Positions 28,090 to 34,709 of a stretch of DNA of 64,000 nucleotides are shown here, in pieces. The stretch spans positions 310,001 to 374,000 of the forward strand of contig JBGORM010000002.1 of NCBI GenBank assembly GCA_041538185.1. The letters run 5' to 3'. Position 1 is the first letter of the stretch. Every line of letters starts with the position of its first letter. The position numbers and the translations under genes were made by a program. Origin of the DNA: Melioribacteraceae bacterium 4301-Me (lineage in GTDB: Bacteria; Bacteroidota; Ignavibacteria; Ignavibacteriales; Melioribacteraceae). The notes under the pieces are model-generated. The model was not told the DNA's origin, made no database searches, and saw nothing but the letters and a program-made list of their open reading frames with translations.

Positions 28090-29394
28090 TTATTCCTTTT
28101 TCTCATTGTTGTTTTTAAATCCGTTTGGCTCGAATTTATCTAAGTTGAATAATTCTTTTAAAACTACTGAGTGATTAATAATTTCTTGAGTATTCATACC
28201 TTGTTCAGCTAACTCTCTTAGCTTTACTGTTGGATTATGTAATAGTCTCCCAATCATTCTTCGAGTCATATCTTCTAACTTTGCGTAATCTTCCTTAGAA
28301 ATTTTATGCCTAATCTTGTTAAGTTCATCGTTGCGTATTTCTTCAAAGAATTCTCTTAGGGATTTAATCGCAGGTACAATTTCCAAAGTATTGTACCAAC
28401 TAAAAAAGTTAACTAATTCTTCCATTATAATTTTATTTACAAGTGGTATTTCGTTTTTTCTTTTTTGAATGTTTTGGTCGACAATAATTTTGAGTGAATC
28501 CATATCGTGGTAGAACACATTTTCTATTTTCTTTACGTTCGGGTCAATGTCTCTTGGCACTGCGATATCCATCAAAACAACAGGAGAGTTTTTTCTTTTT
28601 TTCATCATTGATTGGATATCATCAAAATTGAGAATGAGGTTTTCAGCACTAGTAGCACTCAAAATTATATCAAAATTATGTAGGTGTTCTTTTAAATACT
28701 GAAATGGGACAATTTCACCATGGACTTTTTCAGCTAACGCTTCAGCTTTGGAAAGGGTTCTATTAGAGATGGCAAGTTTTCCAACCCCTTTATCTTTTAG
28801 ATGAACAGCAGCAATTTCACCAGTTTCGCCAGCGCCAATAACGAGCGCCGACTTTTTATCTAAGTTCGAGAATATTTTTTCAATTACTTGAACCGCTGCA
28901 TAACTAACTGTAACTGCACCTTCGCCAATGCTTGTCTCTTTAATTGCTCTCTTACCGGTTTTTATAGCAAAGTCGAACACCCGACGCATTATAGTGCCTG
29001 CAAAATTTAAATCTTCAGAAATTTCAAAAGCTTCTTTAACTTGAGCAAGAATTTGACTGTCGCCAATAATCATCGAATCTATACCGGTAGAAACAGAAAA
29101 AATGTGTCTTACTGCGCCGCAGGAAAAAAACTTTTCAAAATTATCAGAAGTTAATCCATCAATTTTTTTAAAGTTCAGCAGATGTTTGATTAGTAAATTA
29201 TAGTCCAATAAATTTTTTTGTGGAAAGCCGAAGACTTCCGTTCGATTGCAGGTTGATAATACAAATCCCTCGCTAAAAAGTTCTTTCTTAAGTAAATGAA
29301 TGAAATCAATGATTTCATTTTTACTTAAGTAAAGCGCTTCTCTTAATTCGATAGAAGCTGTTCGGTGATTTATTGTAATTCCAAATAAATTCAT
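28090..29394 (-). CDS. hemA: Glutamyl-tRNA reductase
   Basis: Reduces glutamyl-tRNA(Glu) to glutamate-1-semialdehyde, the committed step of the C5 pathway. It has 434 residues. The nucleophile is C49 in VLSTCNRTEVFGF. The NADPH-binding segment is ALVIGAGETGEIAAVHL. SIGEGAVTVSYAAVQV and the C-terminal helical dimerisation domain are present. It follows the HemX/CcsA-like gene by 21 bases and heads the run hemA-hemC-hemD-hemE-hemN. Use of the C5 route agrees with hemL in the same cluster. Confidence 0.97.
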   Translation of the reverse strand: MNLFGITINHRTASIELREALYLSKNEIIDFIHLLKKELFSEGFVLSTCNRTEVFGFPQKNLLDYNLLIKHLLNFKKIDGLTSDNFEKFFSCGAVRHIFSVSTGIDSMIIGDSQILAQVKEAFEISEDLNFAGTIMRRVFDFAIKTGKRAIKETSIGEGAVTVSYAAVQVIEKIFSNLDKKSALVIGAGETGEIAAVHLKDKGVGKLAISNRTLSKAEALAEKVHGEIVPFQYLKEHLHNFDIILSATSAENLILNFDDIQSMMKKRKNSPVVLMDIAVPRDIDPNVKKIENVFYHDMDSLKIIVDQNIQKRKNEIPLVNKIIMEELVNFFSWYNTLEIVPAIKSLREFFEEIRNDELNKIRHKISKEDYAKLEDMTRRMIGRLLHNPTVKLRELAEQGMNTQEIINHSVVLKELFNLDKFEPNGFKNNNEKKE

Positions 29395-29415
29395 ACCAAT
29401 TCTATTACAATAGTA

Positions 29416-30327
29416 TCAGTAAAATGAATGAAAAGTATTTGTTAAAACAGTGGTAAGCACCAGCGATATCATTGCAACAACAAACCCACTAAGGGAAAAT
29501 ATAATTACTTTTTTGCCATACCAGTTAGTTAAAAATTTGGCTGAAATTCCAACGCCGTAAATAATCCAGACAAACCCTGTTGATATTAGTTTGGGATCAA
29601 AATAACTAAAATTGGGAAAAGCTTGAGGCAGCCAAATTATGCCAATGATTATAGCAATTGTTAGTAGGATAAAACCAATTACAGCAGATTTAAAACTTAA
29701 TTTTTCTAAAACCTCAAGACTGGGTAATCTATTAAAAATTATACCAAACTTATTCGCTTTTAAATTGTGATATAACTGAATAAACAGCAATCCATACACA
29801 GCAGAAATTGTTATTCCTGAATAACCAAGTAAAGCACTTACAACATGAAGGCCTAATAATCTGTTTCTTAGAACATCAGGTACTACATAATTATTTTCGA
29901 TAAACAAAGAAGATACTGTTTGGAAGATAAAAGAGAAAAAAATTATGAAAGAGCCAGTTCCTCGAACATCGGTTAATAATTCCAAAATAAAGTAAGAAAA
30001 CGCTATCGAGAAAGCTAATACAGAAAAAATTTCAAACTTGTTTGTAATGGGTGGGTGGTCATATTCTACAGTTCTGAGCAATAAAAAAACTAAATGAGTT
30101 AAAAGGGCTAAGAATAAAAAAAGTCTTTTGGAATTATATAAAAACTTTTTCTCGTTAAGAAAATCGTACCCATAGACAACAAATACTGTTAAGTAGAAAA
30201 CTGGCAGTAAAATATTTAGAATAGAGATTGATTTATCCATAGCTTTTCTTTTATAATTTGCCTCTAATAGTGTGCCAATATAAAAAAAATACAAAACAAA
30301 GCTATTAAATATCCAAACGAATTTCAT
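29416..30327 (-). CDS. HemX/CcsA-like cytochrome c assembly family membrane protein
   Basis: A 303-residue protein with about eight membrane helices, of the family PF01578 (CcsA/CcmC/HemX). The WWD motif is not evident. A tandem-Trp-like remnant is absent where CcmC and CcmF have it. Histidines occur in LLGLHVVSALLGYSG and TNTFHSFY. Location directly before hemA fits HemX, known in other bacteria to influence glutamyl-tRNA reductase levels. True System II cytochrome c synthesis is less likely, because ccm genes are present. It is the first gene of the hemA operon. A possible promoter lies at 30363-30392. Confidence 0.8.
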   Translation of the reverse strand: MKFVWIFNSFVLYFFYIGTLLEANYKRKAMDKSISILNILLPVFYLTVFVVYGYDFLNEKKFLYNSKRLFLFLALLTHLVFLLLRTVEYDHPPITNKFEIFSVLAFSIAFSYFILELLTDVRGTGSFIIFFSFIFQTVSSLFIENNYVVPDVLRNRLLGLHVVSALLGYSGITISAVYGLLFIQLYHNLKANKFGIIFNRLPSLEVLEKLSFKSAVIGFILLTIAIIIGIIWLPQAFPNFSYFDPKLISTGFVWIIYGVGISAKFLTNWYGKKVIIFSLSGFVVAMISLVLTTVLTNTFHSFY

Positions 30328-30362
30328 GGCTTAAAAGAGTACAGAATGAGCTAAAAAAACCT

Positions 30363-30392
30363 ATGATATTTCTGATAAAAGCGATTTTTCAA
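30363..30392 (-). promoter_or_regulatory. Candidate sigma70-type promoter of the hem operon
   Basis: On the minus strand TTGAAA (30387-30392) and TATCAT (30363-30368), spaced by 18 bases, lie about 36 bases before the start codon of the HemX-like gene. Each hexamer matches the consensus in five of six bases. In an AT-rich spacer such matches can arise by chance. Confidence 0.4.
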
Positions 30393-30524
30393 CAAAGTGA
30401 TAAAATGACAGCTATTATTATGATTTGAGATTGCTATGATTGATAAATGGTTTATGTGATTTTCTTAGAATTGAGAGTAGGGTGATGTATTTTATAAAAT
30501 TGTTGATAGGTGAATTTATAGAGC

Positions 30525-30547
30525 AAGTCGGGACAGCGTCCCGACTT
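30525..30547 (-). terminator. Strong hairpin after the seven-haem lipoprotein gene
   Basis: A perfect 10-base stem (AAGTCGGGAC at 30525-30534, GTCCCGACTT at 30538-30547) with a 3-base loop lies 6 bases past the stop of the cytochrome gene. There is no clear T run on the minus strand, so it may be an RNA-stabilising hairpin or a small palindromic repeat rather than a classical terminator. Confidence 0.55.
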
Positions 30548-30553
30548 ACTAAA

Positions 30554-31429
30554 TTACTCTTCCTCGTAAACATTTATTTGTCCGTTTATGTGACGGGTAG
30601 GATCAATAATTTTTCCTTGATTATCAACAACACCTGTATGGCAGTTACTACATTGATTTATTGTGAACTGCCTATGACCCGTAGGCGGCAGTCCATGGCA
30701 TGTACCACATGCAGCTTGTGTTTTATCGACTTTGTTCCAAATTGGTGAAAAATTATTACCTTCAATTTTATCAGAAGTATAAATAAAGTTTTTGAGTCCT
30801 TCACTTAAAGTGGAATTGGCTTTTAAAAATTGGAAATTTCCATGACAGTAGGTGTTACTGCATTTAAGAGTAGAAGGATCAAAAGAAGGATTTGAATTAG
30901 CATTTTTTGCAAGCGAACCAAAAACTATTTCAGCGCCGGGAGTATTGTCAATGTGCCCTTCTGCAAAAACATTAGAGGGTACTAAATGACATTCATTACA
31001 AGCAATTTTTTTAGTTAAAACTGTATTATCCAAATGAGAAGAGTGAGCGCCTACTCCAGGGTCGCTTACGCTTGTGGAGCCATTTAAAGCTCTTGGCGGA
31101 GCAATTTTATTTGGGATGTCAAAATTACCATGACATGTATTACATGCTGCGGGTCCTTCTTCAGAGGTGTGGCATCCAGAAGTTTTACATGAAACTTTTG
31201 CAAGTCCACCAGAAAAATCATTTCCATGGCATTTTTGGCACTGAACTAAATCCCAGTTAGTAGTCATAAATAAATTTGCATGAAAGTTAGACGAGCCTTT
31301 GGTAATAAAACCGTTGCCGTGAATACTAACCTGTGGTGGAGATGTAATATCATTTTTTATGTCGCTGCATGATACGAATATTATTGAAATTGCCAGAGCG
31401 AATAGAGGATAAACTTTAAAGTATTTCAT
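30554..31429 (-). CDS. Seven-haem c-type cytochrome lipoprotein with CxxxxCH motifs
   Basis: A 291-residue exported protein with a lipobox-like IFVSC-S after the signal peptide, so probably an outer-membrane lipoprotein. Seven haem-attachment motifs are present: five CxxCH (CQKCH, CNTCH, CNECH, CGTCH, CSNCH) and two CxxxxCH (CKTSGCH, CSNTYCH). This mix is the pattern of the CxxxxCH/CxxCH family known from Geobacter-like metal reducers. It is the last gene of the cytochrome region on the minus strand and is separated from the 14-haem gene by a terminator-like hairpin. A role at the cell surface in electron export is inference. Confidence 0.88.
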   Translation of the reverse strand: MKYFKVYPLFALAISIIFVSCSDIKNDITSPPQVSIHGNGFITKGSSNFHANLFMTTNWDLVQCQKCHGNDFSGGLAKVSCKTSGCHTSEEGPAACNTCHGNFDIPNKIAPPRALNGSTSVSDPGVGAHSSHLDNTVLTKKIACNECHLVPSNVFAEGHIDNTPGAEIVFGSLAKNANSNPSFDPSTLKCSNTYCHGNFQFLKANSTLSEGLKNFIYTSDKIEGNNFSPIWNKVDKTQAACGTCHGLPPTGHRQFTINQCSNCHTGVVDNQGKIIDPTRHINGQINVYEEE

Positions 31430-31485
31430 ATTTAACCCAAAAATTTATTTTAGTACTTAATCAAAGATTGTTACCCCATTAAAAA

Positions 31486-31512
31486 CACCCTCCCTTAGGT
31501 GAGGGAAGGGTG
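31486..31512 (-). terminator. Bidirectional terminator between cytochrome genes
   Basis: A GC-rich stem (CACCCTCCCT at 31486-31495 paired with AGGGAAGGGTG at 31502-31512, one bulge) is flanked by A5 on the left and T7 on the right, so it can terminate in both directions. It lies 9 bases past the stop of the 14-haem cytochrome gene. Confidence 0.75.
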
Positions 31513-31521
31513 GGGCTTTTT

Positions 31522-32733
31522 TTACTTATGACAATATCCACAGAATCCTACCCCCTTAATTCCATTTGGTCTGGCGTTAGCATCAGTGTGACAAGTAAAG
31601 CACAATGAAGCAGAATCGCTGTGCCAATCACCATGATTATCTTTCATAAAATTTGCTGGATGAGTTTTAGGATTCGTTCCTTTTATGCCATCACTATCAG
31701 TATGGCAAACTATACAAGTCGGGTCTGCACCTTCAACATCATGGCAGGAAGCGCAATTTTCAATATCTTGTTTAGCTAAGATAGCATGCTGCCCGCCGCC
31801 AGATCCAACACCTATTGTTACAAAGTTAGATAATAAATGGGAAGTTGGTACAATTCCCTCTAATGCAAAATCACCTCCTTTAGAACTATGACATTCTGCA
31901 CAGAAAGTTTCAATTTGGTGACATGTTTGGCATTCGGCGCTTTTCCCCTTGAAATCTATACCATGAGTATAAACATAATTTAAGTCATGTACTTGCGTAA
32001 TTTGTTGCTGTTTGGAATCGTCAACGTATTTGTGAGGTGAATAAGGTGCGTAAAAATCTCTAGCAGCATTTTTTTCTGTAATCCTATTTGTTGACACGTG
32101 ACAGCTTTCACAAAAATCATTATTGTGACACATCTGGCATTGGGCATTTGGGGAATTGGAAGCGAATTTGTGATTAGCTAAAAATGAAACTTCCTTATGG
32201 TCTTGCGGTATTAAATTTACAGTCGAAGTATGGCATGTTTCACAATTGTTAGTTGCTACAGTAGTGTTATTGTGACAAGAGTAGCAAGTAGACATAGAAG
32301 GTGTTGTTTCAGTGCTTTCAAATGCATAGTTGACCTTATCAAGACCTTTGTGACATGTAGTGCATTCGACTTTTAATTCACCAATATGAAATTTGTGATT
32401 AAAAATCACAGTTGCTGTTTTTTGAATTAGCGGTTCTTGAACATTTTCGTAGTGACACATGTTACAATTTTTTTCATCTTGAACATCATGGCATTGACCA
32501 CAAGTTTCCATATCGGGTAAAAGTTTGTCACTTAGCGAAGTGCTTTCAGGTACTTTAGTGTGGCAATCTGCACAATTTACAGATGCATCTAAATGAACCT
32601 TGTGTGAAAATTTAATGATTTCTTTATTGGTTTTGCTTTTTTCTTGGACGTTACTATTTGTAGAACTGGCTGCAATAGCTAAGAATCCTATAATAATGAC
32701 TGAAACGACTATGTAAAAATATTTTGGTTTCAT
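31522..32733 (-). CDS. 14-haem periplasmic c-type cytochrome
   Basis: A 403-residue exported multiheme cytochrome. An N-terminal hydrophobic helix (residues 5-22, ending AIAAS) is a signal peptide or anchor. Fourteen CxxCH motifs are visible, from CADCH near the start to CGYCH at the very C-terminus. Many extra His residues (for example FSHKVH, FNHKFH) could be distal axial ligands, as in c3/c7-type wires. It directly follows the beta-barrel gene (7 bases) and the tetraheme gene, so the three may form a periplasm-to-outside conduit. No CxxCK motif is present, so NrfA-like nitrite reductase is not supported. Confidence 0.88.
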   Translation of the reverse strand: MKPKYFYIVVSVIIIGFLAIAASSTNSNVQEKSKTNKEIIKFSHKVHLDASVNCADCHTKVPESTSLSDKLLPDMETCGQCHDVQDEKNCNMCHYENVQEPLIQKTATVIFNHKFHIGELKVECTTCHKGLDKVNYAFESTETTPSMSTCYSCHNNTTVATNNCETCHTSTVNLIPQDHKEVSFLANHKFASNSPNAQCQMCHNNDFCESCHVSTNRITEKNAARDFYAPYSPHKYVDDSKQQQITQVHDLNYVYTHGIDFKGKSAECQTCHQIETFCAECHSSKGGDFALEGIVPTSHLLSNFVTIGVGSGGGQHAILAKQDIENCASCHDVEGADPTCIVCHTDSDGIKGTNPKTHPANFMKDNHGDWHSDSASLCFTCHTDANARPNGIKGVGFCGYCHK

Positions 32734-32740
32734 ATTTGTT

Positions 32741-34003
32741 TTAAAAGTTAGTATTAAACCAGTAATTAATTTTTAATAAAAGTCTAAAATCGTTTTTGTA
32801 AATCTTATTATTGAAATATTGACCTTGAACATCGAACGAGAATTGAGTAAAAGGCCTAAGATTAACTCCAGCTAAAACAGAAGTTATTGAATTGAGCGGG
32901 GAATCTTCCGATAACTTATAGCTGGTATAAGACAGTCCTAAAGAAGGTGTAATAGTGCCTTCGGCAAAAGATTTTGCTGCGTAGATTGAAATTGCATCTA
33001 ACTCGCCTGCATAACCCAAATTTTTACGATAAGTCAAGCTGCCAAAACTTGAGTTGACCCCAACAGTTATACGTTGAGAGTTTTCATCTTCATACACTAC
33101 ATTTGCAAATTTTCCAATTAAGGTATAGGTCTTGTTTATTTTATAATCCAATCCAGCTTCCATTTCTTGAGTATTGCCATAATTAAACACAGAGAAAATA
33201 GAATTGTATCTGATTCTTGGTTCTCTGTAGTTGTAGTATAAATCGATTCCAAAATTATCCGTTGCTTGTAAACGTCCGTTAATTTCAAATTTGCTTGCTT
33301 TAGAAAAATTTAGGTCGTAATCAAATCTTGTGTTGACGTTCCACTTTCTTTCTAACTCATAAGAAGCTTCTGCCGATAAAAATTTATACTGATTTGATTT
33401 TTGTAAGATTAATATTGTAATTGGGTCTAAGTTCTCACTTAATCTAATTGTTTCATAGTCTACAGGCTTGAAATTTTTGTCAACATAACTGATGGCAAAT
33501 CTAAAGTTTTGGAGTAAAGTAGTTTCAAGTTTGCCGCCTAAAATGTAATCGTTTGACAGGTCATCTGTAAATTTTAACTTTTGATAAGCAGGTACATTTC
33601 CTCCGTAATAACCTACAAGAGAGAAATTAGAATATTTTACCTGCAGATTAACCCCATCGTATACGCCGCCTGCAACAGAGTTAAATAAAGACTGTCTGCC
33701 AATTTTTAAAGTAGCTACCTTAAATAAATTTCGTGCTTCAAAATATAAATTGTAGAAACGAAGTCTTGGATCGGATATAAGTGTGTTGCCAATATTAGAT
33801 TCAAAATTAAGTCTAGTTCTTAACGAAAGGTTGTCTTTATTGAAATTAAGACTCATAGTTTGATAGGACCTAACGAAAGTTTCGGAGTTATTTAGGTTAT
33901 CAAACCTTTGGAATGTATAGTATGAAGAGGAAAGTATGCCGTTGATATTTTGGGAATAAATTATCAACGGCATGAGAAACAAAACAAGCAATATTTTTTT
34001 CAT
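32741..34003 (-). CDS. Outer-membrane beta-barrel, putative cytochrome-associated porin
   Basis: A 420-residue protein with a signal peptide (MKKILLVLFLMPLIIYSQ) and alternating hydrophobic/polar strands throughout, ending in an aromatic residue (YWFNTNF) as expected for Bam-inserted barrels. A porin-like 'LKIGRQSLFNSVAG' segment occurs near residue 100. It lies between a 4-haem and a 14-haem cytochrome in one operon, which is the layout of porin-cytochrome conduits (Mtr/Pcc/Ext types), but sequence similarity to those porins is not evident by eye. I moved the start from TTG 34015 to ATG 34003, which begins the signal peptide and has GGA seven bases upstream. Confidence 0.8.
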   Translation of the reverse strand: MKKILLVLFLMPLIIYSQNINGILSSSYYTFQRFDNLNNSETFVRSYQTMSLNFNKDNLSLRTRLNFESNIGNTLISDPRLRFYNLYFEARNLFKVATLKIGRQSLFNSVAGGVYDGVNLQVKYSNFSLVGYYGGNVPAYQKLKFTDDLSNDYILGGKLETTLLQNFRFAISYVDKNFKPVDYETIRLSENLDPITILILQKSNQYKFLSAEASYELERKWNVNTRFDYDLNFSKASKFEINGRLQATDNFGIDLYYNYREPRIRYNSIFSVFNYGNTQEMEAGLDYKINKTYTLIGKFANVVYEDENSQRITVGVNSSFGSLTYRKNLGYAGELDAISIYAAKSFAEGTITPSLGLSYTSYKLSEDSPLNSITSVLAGVNLRPFTQFSFDVQGQYFNNKIYKNDFRLLLKINYWFNTNF

Positions 34004-34023
34004 AGTTAAATCCAAAAAATTGG

Positions 34024-34575
34024 TTAACCTTTGGGAACAGGATGTTTAATTTTAGCCCACATAGTTTTGAAATCGAATTTTTTGAAAGTTGGGCTTTTTT
34101 CGTTGTGACAAGTTGTACAGAATTTTTCAATTTCTTTTTCGTCTTTCCACAGTACTAATCCAGCTTTTACAGCAGCAGCTCGGTCTTTCATTATTTTCAT
34201 TGATTTGTATTCTGAACCTGGTCCGTGACAAGCTTCGCATTGAACGCCGTCTTCAATTTTAAATTTGCTGCCGAACATGGATTTATCTTTGCCAGCACCA
34301 GTGACATGGCATGATAAACATTCGGCATCTTCAACAGCCTTTTTCTTATGTAGTTTTTGTGCGATCTCATCTGCTTCTTTTGTTTGCAGCGTTTTGTATG
34401 CTTTAGCATGTGCACTTTCCTGCCAAATTTTTAATTGCTCACCTTGTTTGGCAGATTTATGACACATACCGCAGACTTGAACACCTTCATAAGTAGCTTT
34501 GGATTGAGCAAATTCTAATTGTGGAAATGTTATAAGTAAAACTGTTAAAATGAGATAAAAAATTCTGCGTGCCAT
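34024..34575 (-). CDS. Tetraheme cytochrome c, c554-like
   Basis: A 183-residue exported protein with a signal peptide ending EFAQ. Four CxxCH motifs occur as CGMCH, CLSCH, CEACH and CTTCH, with spacing and neighbouring segments (VQVCGMCHKS, WQESAHAKAY, CEACHGPGSEY) typical of the cytochrome c554 family. It is probably a soluble periplasmic electron carrier. It is the first gene of the operon with the beta-barrel and 14-haem cytochrome. An AGGAGG ribosome binding site precedes the ATG, and a good promoter lies 76 bases upstream. Hydroxylamine oxidation is not implied, since no HAO gene is present. Confidence 0.9.
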   Translation of the reverse strand: MARRIFYLILTVLLITFPQLEFAQSKATYEGVQVCGMCHKSAKQGEQLKIWQESAHAKAYKTLQTKEADEIAQKLHKKKAVEDAECLSCHVTGAGKDKSMFGSKFKIEDGVQCEACHGPGSEYKSMKIMKDRAAAVKAGLVLWKDEKEIEKFCTTCHNEKSPTFKKFDFKTMWAKIKHPVPKG

Positions 34576-34650
34576 TTTTCCTCCTGAATGAATGTTTATT
34601 GAAAAATCTTGTAGTTCAAAAGAACGATAAAAAGAGACATATCAATCGAA

Positions 34651-34679
34651 AATATAGTCTAATTATCTTAATTTGGCAA
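34651..34679 (-). promoter_or_regulatory. Sigma70-type promoter of the tetraheme-barrel-14-haem operon
   Basis: On the minus strand TTGCCA (34674-34679) and TATATT (34651-34656) are spaced by 17 bases, each matching the consensus in five of six bases. They lie 76 bases before the start of the tetraheme cytochrome gene, in the 134-base gap after the 16-haem gene. Confidence 0.6.
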
Positions 34680-34709
34680 TAAGGTCTTATTATTTATATT
34701 TAGTCTTAA

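Noticed and set aside
30440..30748. 102-codon open frame on the plus strand
   Set aside because: It overlaps the 3' half of the seven-haem cytochrome gene and the hairpin at 30525; no family features, so an antisense shadow.
31522..34575. Nitrite reductase (NrfA/NrfH) or hydroxylamine oxidoreductase
   Set aside because: No CxxCK catalytic haem motif and no HAO-like protein; the c554-like protein alone does not imply nitrification.
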